A stretch of DNA of 6,229 bases, taken from NCBI GenBank assembly GCA_902782955.1, contig CACZPD010000183.1:1-6229 (forward strand), read 5' to 3'. The notes beneath the pieces are model-generated. The model did not search any database and was not told the DNA's origin. It saw only the letters and a list, made by a program, of their open reading frames with translations. Position 1 is the stretch's first letter; the number at the start of each line of letters is the position of its first letter. The position numbers were made by a program, and so were the translations under genes. Of this stretch, positions 1-6,229 are shown one piece after another. This DNA comes from an uncultured Erysipelotrichaceae bacterium. GTDB lineage: Bacteria > Bacillota_I > Bacilli_A > Erysipelotrichales > Erysipelotrichaceae.

Positions 1-1
1 A

Positions 2-1159
2 TATTTTGACAATGGTGCGACAACGCTGAAACCGCAGTGCGTGATCGACGCGGTCAGCGACTTTTACCTGCGTCATACCAGCAATGTACATCGCGGGGAT
101 TATCCGGTCGCGGCAGTCAATGACAGGCTGTACGACGGCACGAGGGCTGTTATTGCCAGACTGCTGAACTGCGGCGAAAAAGAGGTCATCTTTACGCATA
201 ACGCGACTGCGTCCCTGAATCAGATCGCTTACGGGCTTGGAAAGAACTTTCTGAAGCCGGGTGATGTGATCCTGACGACGCAGGCGGAACATGCCAGCAA
301 TCTTCTGCCCTGGTACAGACTGCAGAAGGAAGACGGTATTAAGATCGAATATATTCCGCTGGACAAAGAAGGCAATATCACTTTGCAAGCTTTCGAGAAA
401 GCCATGCATAAAGGCGTCAGAGCTGTTGTGATCGCGCATGTCACCAATGTGCTCGGATCGGTGCAGCCGGTGAAGGAGATCACCGCGGCAGCGCACCGGT
501 GCGGCGCCCTGGTTGCTGTAGACGGTGCCCAGTCCGTTCCGCATATGAAGATCGACGTGAAAGACCTGGATGTTGATTTCCTGTCTTTCTCGGCACATAA
601 GATGTGCGGCCCAAGCGGGGTCGGCGTACTGTTTGGAAAATACAGCCTGCTGGAAAAAATGGACCCGGTCTTTATGGGCGGGGACATGAACGCGAGATTT
701 GAATCCTGCGGCTCCGTTATCCTGAAAAACCCGCCGGTCAAATTTGAGGCAGGAACACCAAATATCGAAGGCGTGATCGGACTCAAAGCAGCTGCCGAAT
801 TTCTCATGGACATCGGCCTGGACAACATCCATGCCTATGAAAAACAGTTGCGGGCGTACTTTATCGAAAAGATGAAGGAACTGGACAATATTGAGATCTA
901 CAATGCCGGAAATGTATACGGACCGGTTGATTTCAATGCAAAAGATGTTTTTTCACAGGATGCGGCAGGGTATCTTGCCAGCAGGAATATTGCCGTCAGA
1001 AGCGGCAACCACTGCGCCAAGATCCTGCACGAAGTGATCGGTACGGATTCTACCGTACGCGCATCCCTGTACTTTTACAATACTAAGGAAGAAGTGGATC
1101 TCTGCGTCGAGGCATGCAGGGATATCTCCGTTGAAAATGCGATCGGAATCTTTTTCTGA
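2..1159 (+). CDS. sufS: SufS cysteine desulfurase (5'-partial)
   Basis: Class V aminotransferase-fold, PLP-dependent cysteine desulfurase. It converts L-cysteine to L-alanine and leaves a persulfide on its active-site Cys, which feeds Fe-S cluster assembly in the cytoplasm. The frame is open from base 2 (Y-F-D-N-G-A-T-T-L-K-P), the usual SufS N-terminal region, so the gene begins before the window. The GTG at 41 is an internal Val codon and not the start. Comparing the PLP Lys (bases 599-601, in S-A-H-K) and the catalytic Cys (bases 1013-1015, in S-G-N-H-C-A-K) with characterised SufS enzymes suggests about 23-26 residues are missing. Other visible motifs are A-E-H-A-S-N-L-L-P-W near base 285 and V-D-G-A-Q near base 520, whose Asp contacts the PLP ring. 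The loop after the catalytic Cys reads A-K-I-L, where many SufS proteins have A-Q-P-L. sufU follows after 16 bp, so SufU is the likely sulfur acceptor. NifS or CsdA is an alternative name, but the neighbours favour SufS. Confidence 0.95.
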   Translation, partial: YFDNGATTLKPQCVIDAVSDFYLRHTSNVHRGDYPVAAVNDRLYDGTRAVIARLLNCGEKEVIFTHNATASLNQIAYGLGKNFLKPGDVILTTQAEHASNLLPWYRLQKEDGIKIEYIPLDKEGNITLQAFEKAMHKGVRAVVIAHVTNVLGSVQPVKEITAAAHRCGALVAVDGAQSVPHMKIDVKDLDVDFLSFSAHKMCGPSGVGVLFGKYSLLEKMDPVFMGGDMNARFESCGSVILKNPPVKFEAGTPNIEGVIGLKAAAEFLMDIGLDNIHAYEKQLRAYFIEKMKELDNIEIYNAGNVYGPVDFNAKDVFSQDAAGYLASRNIAVRSGNHCAKILHEVIGTDSTVRASLYFYNTKEEVDLCVEACRDISVENAIGIFF

Positions 1160-1168
1160 GGAGAGGAG
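1159..1168 (+). promoter_or_regulatory. Ribosome binding site deciding the sufU start
   Basis: Two tandem AGGAG boxes (1159-1163 and 1164-1168) sit in a purine-rich stretch. The second ends 7 bases before the ATG at 1176. This picks that ATG over the upstream in-frame codon at 1131, which would lie inside the end of sufS. The first box overlaps the sufS stop codon, so ribosomes finishing sufS are well placed to start sufU. Confidence 0.85.
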
Positions 1169-1175
1169 AAGAAGA

Positions 1176-1634
1176 ATGAATGAAAAAATGAGCATGTTAA
1201 ATGATCCTGCAGTACTGCGGGAAGTGATTATGGATCATTATCAATATCCGCGCAATCATGAGCTGACGAAGGATGAAGGCTACCGCTCGGTCCATATGGC
1301 ATCGGATTCCTGTATCGATGACATTACCGTCCAGTCAAAGATCAGCGGTGATATTGTCGAGGATATCCGTTTTGACGGCGTGGCATGCACGATCGCAACG
1401 GCAAGCACCAGCATCATGACCGAACTGCTGATTGGGAAGACGAAAGAGGAAGCCGACCGGATCATTGCGGAATACTTCCGCATGATCGATCATCAGGATT
1501 ATGATGCGGACCTGCTGGATGAAGCGGTTGCCATGCAGAATGTATACAAGCAGGCCAACCGTATCAAATGCGCGACGATCGGCTGGAATGCCATGAAGCA
1601 GATGCTGGAAGAAAGTGAGCGTCAGGATGTCTGA
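1176..1634 (+). CDS. sufU: SufU, zinc-dependent sulfurtransferase of the Suf system
   Basis: This 152-residue protein of the IscU/NifU fold matches the usual SufU length of about 150. In Bacillota, SufU binds zinc and takes the persulfide from the SufS Cys for delivery to the SufBCD scaffold. The expected zinc ligands are all present: Cys46 and Asp48 (S-C-I-D-D), Cys71 ([10 protein letters not shown]) and Cys132 (R-I-K-C-A-T-I-G-W). The 61-residue gap between the second and third Cys is the longer SufU spacing, not the shorter one of IscU scaffolds. The N-terminal M-D-H-Y-x-x-P-R-N motif is also typical. The start at ATG 1176 is set by the tandem AGGAG boxes. The gene follows sufS by 16 bp, and its last 8 bases overlap the likely sufB start (ATGTCTGA), which suggests translational coupling. 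Several databases call the family 'Fe-S assembly scaffold SufU'; the zinc sulfurtransferase role comes from work on Bacillus subtilis. Confidence 0.95.
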   Translation: MNEKMSMLNDPAVLREVIMDHYQYPRNHELTKDEGYRSVHMASDSCIDDITVQSKISGDIVEDIRFDGVACTIATASTSIMTELLIGKTKEEADRIIAEYFRMIDHQDYDADLLDEAVAMQNVYKQANRIKCATIGWNAMKQMLEESERQDV

Positions 1635-3039
1635 GAAGAACAATGATGTCATTACATCGCAGGATGATTACCAGTACGGTTTCCGGGATGAAGACGTATC
1701 GGTATTCAATACCGGCAAAGGTCTGACGGAAGAGATCGTCCGCGAGATCTCCCGCATCAAGGGGGAACCGGAATGGATGACGGATTTCCGGGTCAGATCC
1801 TTTCATCAGTTTGAATCGATGCCGATGCCCGAATGGGGACCGGACCTTTCCGAGATCGATTTCAGCGACTATACATACTACATCAAGCCATCCGACCAGA
1901 AAGAGACGAAATCATGGGATGATGTGCCGGATACGATCAAGGATACCTTTGACAGGCTCGGCATTCCCGAAGCGGAAAAGAAATTCCTGGCCGGCGTTAC
2001 GACCCAGTATGAATCGGAAGTCGTTTACCACAACATGCTGGATGAAGTTACGGAAAAGGGCGTCATTTTCCTCGATACCGATACAGCCCTGAGAACGGTG
2101 CCGGATTTGTTTAAAAAATACTTCGCGAAGATCGTCCCGCCGACAGACAACAAATTCGCGGCGCTCAACAGCGCGGTATGGTCAGGCGGCAGCTTCATTT
2201 ATGTCCCGCCGGGCGTAACGCTGGAAAAACCGCTGCAGTCGTATTTCCGCATCAATACCGAGAGCATGGGACAGTTTGAAAGAACGCTGATCATTGCCGG
2301 CAAAGGCGCTGATCTGCACTATGTGGAAGGCTGTACCGCCCCGATCTATTCCAAGGATTCCCTGCATGCGGCAGTGGTCGAGATCTTTGTGGAGGAAGGC
2401 GCGAAAGTACGTTATTCCACTGTCCAGAACTGGTCGAAGAACATTCTCAACCTGACGACGAAAAGGGCAAAGGCGGAAGCACATGCCGCGATGGAATGGA
2501 TCGACGGCAATGTCGGTTCCCATATCTCCATGAAATATCCGGCGTGCATCCTGGCCGGGGAATATGCCCGCGGCATGACGATCTCCGTCGCTGTTGCCGG
2601 CAGCAACCAGATCCAGGATACAGGCGCCAAGATGATCCATCTGGCACCGCACACAAGCTCCACGATCATTTCCAAATCCGTATCCCGGAACGGCGGTACC
2701 GCGAATTACCGCGGACAGGTGATCCACGGACCGAAAGCGGAATATGCCAAATCAAAGGTGGAATGCGATACCCTCATTCTGGATAAGCTTTCCACTTCGG
2801 ATACGATCCCGGAAAACAGAAGCCTTAACAACACCAGTACGATCGAACACGAAGCGACGGTATCCAAGATCTCCGAAGAAGAACTGTTCTACCTGATGTC
2901 ACGCGGACTGAGCGAAGCGCAGGCAACTGAAATGATCGTCATGGGATTCCTCGAGCCGTTCACCAGGGAGCTGCCGATGGAATACGCAGTTGAGCTGAAC
3001 CAGCTGCTGAAGCTGGATATGAGTGGTTCCATTGGATAA
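1627..3039 (+). CDS. sufB: SufB, Fe-S cluster assembly scaffold subunit
   Basis: SufB is the beta-helical scaffold subunit of the SufBCD complex, on which new Fe-S clusters are built with energy from the SufC ATPase. With the ATG at 1627 it has 470 residues, close to the Bacillota family length. Visible key residues are Cys236 (V-E-G-C-T-A-P-I-Y), followed by the strongly conserved stretch L-H-A-A-V-V-E; Cys380 (V-E-C-D-T-L-I-L); and Glu407-His408-Glu409 (T-I-E-H-E-A). The 28-residue gap from Cys380 to His408 equals that between Cys405 and His433 of E. coli SufB, residues tied to cluster assembly. The N-terminal C-x-x-C-x-x-x-C motif of proteobacterial SufB is absent, as is normal in this phylum. 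The C-terminal part ([19 protein letters not shown]) is canonical. An in-frame GTG at 1615 would add 4 residues. I prefer ATG 1627 because it is an ATG and has the shorter overlap with sufU (8 bases rather than 20), but neither has a strong Shine-Dalgarno sequence. Confidence 0.95.
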   Translation: MSEKNNDVITSQDDYQYGFRDEDVSVFNTGKGLTEEIVREISRIKGEPEWMTDFRVRSFHQFESMPMPEWGPDLSEIDFSDYTYYIKPSDQKETKSWDDVPDTIKDTFDRLGIPEAEKKFLAGVTTQYESEVVYHNMLDEVTEKGVIFLDTDTALRTVPDLFKKYFAKIVPPTDNKFAALNSAVWSGGSFIYVPPGVTLEKPLQSYFRINTESMGQFERTLIIAGKGADLHYVEGCTAPIYSKDSLHAAVVEIFVEEGAKVRYSTVQNWSKNILNLTTKRAKAEAHAAMEWIDGNVGSHISMKYPACILAGEYARGMTISVAVAGSNQIQDTGAKMIHLAPHTSSTIISKSVSRNGGTANYRGQVIHGPKAEYAKSKVECDTLILDKLSTSDTIPENRSLNNTSTIEHEATVSKISEEELFYLMSRGLSEAQATEMIVMGFLEPFTRELPMEYAVELNQLLKLDMSGSIG

Positions 3040-3562
3040 GCAGGCAGCACGCCGTTCAGGGCGTCAGGCAAGAAAGGCACTCAGCCCGGAAGAAAGAAAA
3101 AGGGCGGATGCCCGGATCTTTGCGAAAGTGAAGGAGGTCCTGCAGGGAACATCGCTCATCGGCTGTTATATATCGCTGCCGGAAGAAGCGGACACATACG
3201 GTATCCTCCGGTATGCATGGGAACAGGGTATCCGTACAGCCGTGCCGAAAGTCACAGGCAGTACGCTTGTTTTCCATGAGATCGATTCGTTTTCCGATAC
3301 AGAACCGGGCGCGTTCGGTGTCCCGGAACCGGTCAGGGAAAGACCCGTCAGACCGGAAGATATGGACCTTATGCTGGTGCCGCTGGCGGCATTTGATGAG
3401 GATGATCACCGGGTCGGATACGGGAAGGGATATTATGATTCCGTACTTCCCGGTGTCCGGAAAAAGATCGGGATCGCCTATGCCGTCCAGAAAACGGAAG
3501 CGATCGAAACCGATCCCTGGGATATCACGCTGGACGAAATCATTACTGATAGAGAGCCGTGA
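3023..3562 (+). CDS. 5-formyltetrahydrofolate cyclo-ligase (MTHFS)
   Basis: This 179-residue cytoplasmic enzyme of the 5-FTHF cyclo-ligase family uses ATP to convert 5-formyl-THF to 5,10-methenyl-THF, returning a stored or inhibitory folate to one-carbon metabolism. Evidence is the family's small size, the N-terminal basic region followed by L-S-P-E-E-R, the S-L-P-E-E-A-D-T segment, and the C-terminal signature [10 protein letters not shown] at residues 130-139, the family's conserved glycine-rich nucleotide-binding motif. Relatives are ygfA in E. coli and yqgN in B. subtilis. The start is uncertain. GTG 3023 overlaps sufB by 17 bases and has no convincing Shine-Dalgarno sequence. TTG 3032 has GAGTGG five bases upstream and gives the more typical N-terminus M-D-K-Q-A-A-R-R. 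Either way the gene overlaps the end of sufB, so it is probably the last gene of the Suf transcript and translated by coupling. A terminator forms directly at its stop codon. Confidence 0.92.
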   Translation: MVPLDKQAARRSGRQARKALSPEERKRADARIFAKVKEVLQGTSLIGCYISLPEEADTYGILRYAWEQGIRTAVPKVTGSTLVFHEIDSFSDTEPGAFGVPEPVRERPVRPEDMDLMLVPLAAFDEDDHRVGYGKGYYDSVLPGVRKKIGIAYAVQKTEAIETDPWDITLDEIITDREP

Positions 3563-3578
3563 GCGTCACGGCTCTTTT
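3551..3578 (+). terminator. Intrinsic terminator of the suf/cyclo-ligase operon
   Basis: A perfect 10-bp stem (AGAGCCGTGA at 3553-3562 and TCACGGCTCT at 3566-3575) encloses a 3-base GCG loop and runs into TTTT (3575-3578). It can extend by a G-U and an A-U pair at the base. The cyclo-ligase stop codon TGA (3560-3562) lies inside the upstream arm. Read on the minus strand the stem lacks a U tract, so it should act mainly on plus-strand transcripts. Confidence 0.88.
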
Positions 3579-3584
3579 CATAAC

Positions 3585-3611
3585 AAAAAAACCAGGTATT
3601 ACTGACCTGGT
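3585..3611 (-). terminator. Intrinsic terminator of the proC-like gene
   Basis: A perfect 7-bp inverted repeat (ACCAGGT at 3591-3597, ACCTGGT at 3605-3611) has a 7-base loop. On the minus strand it is followed by a run of U from the A tract at 3585-3590. It lies 16 bases past the stop codon of the minus-strand gene (ending at 3628), the right place and polarity for its terminator. Confidence 0.85.
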
Positions 3612-3627
3612 CTGTGTAATAAACTGT

Positions 3628-4437
3628 TTATTTCGTTTCGATATGCTCGGCACGGGCAATGCATTTTTCATTTGCCTGGTGGATGATCTCGAACATATTC
3701 AATTCCAGCATGGCTGTCAGCGCTTCAATGATCGTGTCATCATTGAGGGCGACCTCATCGATGAATTCATAGATCGGCTGCCGGCTGTGTTCCCTGAGCA
3801 GTTTGCCGGTACCAATGACGGTCTGCGTGATCAGCGCGCGGGCACTGTCTTCATCCACGCCGCGTGATTTAGCATCCTCCAGCATGCTCTGGACGAAGTA
3901 ATAGATATATGCGGAAAGACTGTGCAGGGCAGCAGTCTCGCTGATCTTATCTTCCGGAATCGTCCGGGTAACACCCATGGACTGGAAGAGCTGGAAAACG
4001 AAGTCATATTCATCCGCCTTGCAGTTGGAAGACCGGCATAAAGCTGTTGAGCCTTCATTGATCTGCAGGGGTGTATCCGGGAGCGCGCGGATGACCGGGA
4101 CGTGATTCAGCCTGTCCTGAAGAAATGAGATGGAAAGACCTGTTACGATGCTGAGAACACAGTTGACCGGTTCATCACCGATTGCTTTGATGACGTCATC
4201 GACCTGGTTCTGTTTCATGGCGAACAGGACGACATGGGCATTCCTGACAACATCCGCTTCGTTCTCCATCAGGGTGATCCCTTCCTGCCGGCACAGTTCC
4301 TGCGCGGTTTCATCGGGATCGTAGGCACAGATTTGCCAGCGTTCCAGATACTCGTTTTTTACTGCGCCTTTGGCAATGGCGATGCCCATATTTCCGCATC
4401 CGAGAATTCCCATTTGGTATTTTTTGTCTGTTCTCAT
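3628..4437 (-). CDS. proC: Pyrroline-5-carboxylate reductase family protein, divergent (proC-like)
   Basis: This 269-residue protein has the size and two-domain plan of P5C reductase, which makes proline from pyrroline-5-carboxylate with NAD(P)H in the cytoplasm. An N-terminal Rossmann domain shows G-C-G-N-M-G at residues 13-18. Next come A-M-K-Q (residues 73-76, where A-V-K-P is usual) and R-A-L-P-D-T-P (117-123, family R-A-M-P-N-T-P). The helical dimerisation domain includes S-A-Y and A-L-I-T-Q-T-V-I-G-T-G-K-L-L. Two substrate-side motifs have drifted. The usual S-G-S-(S/G)-P-A-Y is L-H-S-L-S-A-Y (around 171-177), with Ser175 in place of Pro. The usual S-P-G-G-T-T is L-N-D-D-T-I (231-236). 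The family is clear, but activity as a proline-forming enzyme is less certain. The start is ATG 4437, set by GGAGG five bases upstream; the in-frame TTG at 4449 overlaps that box and is rejected. The gene is monocistronic here, with its own terminator and -10 box. Confidence 0.8.
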   Translation of the reverse strand: MRTDKKYQMGILGCGNMGIAIAKGAVKNEYLERWQICAYDPDETAQELCRQEGITLMENEADVVRNAHVVLFAMKQNQVDDVIKAIGDEPVNCVLSIVTGLSISFLQDRLNHVPVIRALPDTPLQINEGSTALCRSSNCKADEYDFVFQLFQSMGVTRTIPEDKISETAALHSLSAYIYYFVQSMLEDAKSRGVDEDSARALITQTVIGTGKLLREHSRQPIYEFIDEVALNDDTIIEALTAMLELNMFEIIHQANEKCIARAEHIETK

Positions 4438-4442
4438 ACGAT

Positions 4443-4447
4443 CCTCC
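4443..4447 (-). promoter_or_regulatory. Ribosome binding site of the proC-like gene
   Basis: On the minus strand this reads GGAGG, five bases before the ATG at 4437. It settles the start and rules out the in-frame TTG at 4449, whose codon lies just upstream of the box itself. Confidence 0.85.
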
Positions 4448-4460
4448 AAAACTTTCCTAT

Positions 4461-4466
4461 ATTATA
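4461..4466 (-). promoter_or_regulatory. -10 box of the proC-like promoter
   Basis: A perfect TATAAT on the minus strand would place the transcript start near 4454. That gives a leader of about 17 bases containing the GGAGG box. No good -35 hexamer is visible at 16-18 bp spacing (TCCATT at 17 bp is poor). An A-rich run (the complement of the T8 tract at 4469-4476) sits directly upstream of the box. Confidence 0.6.
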
Positions 4467-4477
4467 TCTTTTTTTTG

Positions 4478-4483
4478 TATAAT
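4478..4483 (+). promoter_or_regulatory. -10 box of the priA promoter
   Basis: A perfect TATAAT on the plus strand lies 9 bases before the priA ATG at 4493. Transcription would normally start about 7 bases after the box, near 4490, leaving almost no 5' leader. The best -35 candidates (TTCCTA at 18 bp or TTTCCT at 19 bp) match only 3 of 6 consensus bases. Confidence 0.55.
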
Positions 4484-4492
4484 AATGGACAT

Positions 4493-6229
4493 ATGAAAGT
4501 AATTCAATGCTGGATCGAGCATCCGGCACGCAAAATAGATCAGACTTTTACCTACCTGTGTGAAGAAAATGTAACTGCCGGAACGAGGGTGGAGGTGGAA
4601 TTCAACCACCGTACCGTGATCGGATTTGTTGAGAGCGCTGAGGATACGGACCTCAGCCGGGAAGAACTTGAAAAGAAGTACGGCAGACGTCTTTTTTCTG
4701 TGCAGAAAGTACTGGACAAAGAACCGCTGATCACCGATGAACTGCATGATCTGGCTTTGTGGATGCGTGAAGCTACGTTATCCGCGACCATCTCATGCTT
4801 TCAGGCGATGCTGCCGGCAAAGATCAAGCCGCATACCGGCAAGCATAAGATCGTCATGGAGAAATGGGTGGAAATAACGGATCAGGAAGCGTCCCTGACA
4901 CCGAAGCAGGCGGATGCGCTTGCCTGGGTTGCACAGGAAGGAACAGTTCCTTACGCTGAACTGCGGAAACGATTTCCCAACCAAGCTGCGCAGCTTGTGA
5001 AAAAGGGAGTGCTTCGTGTCTGTGAAAAGGAAAGAACAGCGCAGAGTATGGAACGGGAGATCCGGTCTCCCGAAAAAAGCCTTTCCCGGGAACAGCAGGC
5101 TGCCATGGATGAGATCACATCCGGCACCGATGATGTTTATCTGATCAAAGGTGTGACAGGATCCGGGAAGACGGAAGTCTACCTGCAGCTTGCCGCACAG
5201 GCGCTGCGACGCAATAAACAGGTGCTGTTCCTGGTGCCGGAGATCGGGCTGACTCCGCAGATGATCGAAAGGGTGTCTTCCCGTTTCGGGGAGGATCTCG
5301 CAATCTATCACAGCGGCCTGAATCCGCAGGAAAAATATGAACAGTACCGGAAGGTCAGAAGCGGCAGGACTTCCATCGTTGTCGGAACCCGGAGCGCTGT
5401 TTTTCTGCCGTTCACGGACCTCGGCCTGATCGTGATGGACGAGGAGCACGATGCTTCCTACAAACAGGAAAACGAGCCCGCGTATCACTGCCGGGATATT
5501 GCCGTCTGGCGCAGCAGATACCATCACTGCAAGCTGATCCTCGGATCGGCGACACCATCCCTGGAGAGCTATGCCAGGGCATTGAAAAATGTATACCGCC
5601 TGATCCGGATGGACGAGCGGTTCAACCGCTCTGTACCGGAGATCCATATCGCGGAGATGCGGAAGGAAGCAGATCCGGAAAGCGGCGGCATCCTTTCCCG
5701 GACGCTGAAGGAAAAGATCCGGGAGCGTCTGGATCATAACGAACAATGCATCCTTCTTCTTAACCGGAGAGGGTATCATACGATGCTGAGATGCAGGTCC
5801 TGCAACAAAGTGCTTGTATGCCCGCACTGCGATATCGCCATGAGCTGGCACCGGGATATCCGGCGCATGAAATGCCATACATGCGGAACGGAATTTCCTG
5901 TTCCCGATACATGTCCTGCCTGCGGCGCAAAGGAAGGTTTTACAACGTTCGGCGTCGGAACGGAGAAACTGGAATCCCGGCTCGCAGAGTTATTCCCGGA
6001 CGCGCGCATCCTGCGCATGGACCGTGATACGACATCCCGCAAGAACGGACATGCCGGCATCCTCGATGCCTTCGGAAGACATGAAGCGGACATCCTTGTC
6101 GGGACACAGATGATCGCCAAAGGCCTGGATTATCCGGATGTCACCCTTGTCGGCATCATCAACGGGGATGAAGGTCTGAACAGATATGATTTCCGCAGCT
6201 GCGAAACAGCCTTTGACCTTCTGATGCAG
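4493..6229 (+). CDS. priA: PriA, primosomal replication-restart helicase (3'-partial)
   Basis: PriA is a superfamily 2, 3'-to-5' DNA helicase that recognises abandoned replication forks and starts reloading of the replicative helicase. From ATG 4493 there are 579 codons with no stop to the window edge, so the C-terminus (about 150 or more residues by family length) is missing. An N-terminal DNA-binding domain (F-T-Y-L, G-T-R-V-E-V-E-F, V-I-G-F-V) comes first. The helicase core has Walker A G-V-T-G-S-G-K-T (Lys226), P-E-I-G-L-T-P-Q-M, V-G-T-R-S-A-V-F, the D-E-E-H box (316-319) and G-S-A-T-P-S-L-E-S. Eight Cys in four C-x-x-C pairs (434/437, 443/446, 461/464, 474/477) form the two PriA zinc sites. 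V-G-T-Q-M-I-A-K-G-L-D (536-546) is helicase motif V, and the visible part ends just before the expected G-R-A-G-R motif. No Shine-Dalgarno sequence precedes the start, and the next ATG would delete family N-terminal sequence. A long minus-strand open frame within this gene is a shadow. Confidence 0.95.
   Translation, partial: MKVIQCWIEHPARKIDQTFTYLCEENVTAGTRVEVEFNHRTVIGFVESAEDTDLSREELEKKYGRRLFSVQKVLDKEPLITDELHDLALWMREATLSATISCFQAMLPAKIKPHTGKHKIVMEKWVEITDQEASLTPKQADALAWVAQEGTVPYAELRKRFPNQAAQLVKKGVLRVCEKERTAQSMEREIRSPEKSLSREQQAAMDEITSGTDDVYLIKGVTGSGKTEVYLQLAAQALRRNKQVLFLVPEIGLTPQMIERVSSRFGEDLAIYHSGLNPQEKYEQYRKVRSGRTSIVVGTRSAVFLPFTDLGLIVMDEEHDASYKQENEPAYHCRDIAVWRSRYHHCKLILGSATPSLESYARALKNVYRLIRMDERFNRSVPEIHIAEMRKEADPESGGILSRTLKEKIRERLDHNEQCILLLNRRGYHTMLRCRSCNKVLVCPHCDIAMSWHRDIRRMKCHTCGTEFPVPDTCPACGAKEGFTTFGVGTEKLESRLAELFPDARILRMDRDTTSRKNGHAGILDAFGRHEADILVGTQMIAKGLDYPDVTLVGIINGDEGLNRYDFRSCETAFDLLMQ

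Noticed and set aside
41..43. GTG as the start codon of sufS
   Set aside because: The frame is open upstream to the window edge and encodes the conserved SufS N-terminal residues Y-F-D-N-G-A-T-T, so this is an internal Val codon.
229..828. Minus-strand open frame (199 codons) inside sufS
   Set aside because: It lies entirely antisense to conserved SufS sequence and has no family resemblance; it is a codon-bias shadow.
1131..1175. 15-residue upstream extension of SufU
   Set aside because: It would overlap the end of sufS, encode a highly charged non-conserved tail, and ignore the tandem AGGAG boxes placed correctly for the ATG at 1176.
2182..2727. Minus-strand open frame (181 codons) inside sufB
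   Set aside because: Antisense shadow of the most conserved part of SufB, with no independent start signal.
3559..3867. Plus-strand open frame antisense to the 3' end of the proC-like gene
   Set aside because: It starts inside the suf operon terminator, covers the opposing terminator and runs antisense to a conserved gene; the product resembles nothing recognisable.
4438..4449. TTG start giving a 4-residue extension of the proC-like protein
   Set aside because: The extension codons include the GGAGG ribosome binding site, which is correctly spaced for the ATG at 4437.
4793..5878. Long minus-strand open frame (361 codons) within priA
   Set aside because: The plus-strand frame is an unbroken, fully motif-bearing PriA. 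The minus-strand product is low-complexity shadow sequence with no recognisable domain or ribosome binding site.
1..6229. Mobile elements, CRISPR arrays, tRNA or rRNA genes, or a defence or other novel multi-gene system
   Set aside because: I saw no repeat arrays, transposase motifs or RNA-gene sequence, and every stretch longer than about 65 bases is covered by a recognised housekeeping gene.

Overview
The window reads as an ordinary, gene-dense bacterial chromosome segment of roughly 50% GC. It most likely comes from a Bacillota (Firmicutes) genome. The main reason is the gene order sufS-sufU-sufB: pairing SufS with the zinc-type SufU instead of SufE, and ending the Suf cluster with sufB, is typical of that phylum. 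The SufS active-site loop (S-G-N-H-C-A-K-I-L) and the general protein style suggest an Erysipelotrichia-like member, but that is inference from memory of family style and is not proven here. I see no phage, transposon, CRISPR array, tRNA or rRNA.

Layout. (1) Bases 2-3562, plus strand: the 3' part of a Suf iron-sulfur cluster operon. It holds sufS (5' end cut off by the window), sufU, sufB and then a 5-formyltetrahydrofolate cyclo-ligase gene. Spacing is very tight: 16 bp between sufS and sufU, an 8-base sufU/sufB overlap, and a sufB/cyclo-ligase overlap of up to 17 bases. By analogy with other Bacillota, sufC and sufD probably lie just upstream, outside the window. (2) Bases 3551-3611: two back-to-back intrinsic terminators, one per strand, closing two convergent units. 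(3) Bases 3628-4437, minus strand: a single pyrroline-5-carboxylate reductase family gene (proC-like) in which two usually conserved substrate-side motifs have changed. (4) Bases 4438-4492: a 55-bp divergent intergenic region with a perfect TATAAT box on each strand. (5) Bases 4493-6229, plus strand: priA, the primosomal replication-restart helicase. It is open to the window edge with no stop codon and is cut off at its 3' end.

How the genes work together. SufS removes sulfur from cysteine, SufU receives the persulfide, and SufB (with SufC and SufD) is the scaffold on which the Fe-S cluster is built. The folate gene appears to be co-transcribed with them, but no direct biochemical link can be read from the sequence. 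The proC-like gene and priA are separate units that share only a promoter region. I found no clear sign of an undescribed system. The most interesting points are the altered motifs in the proC-like protein, the apparently leaderless start of priA, and the terminator stem that contains the cyclo-ligase stop codon.
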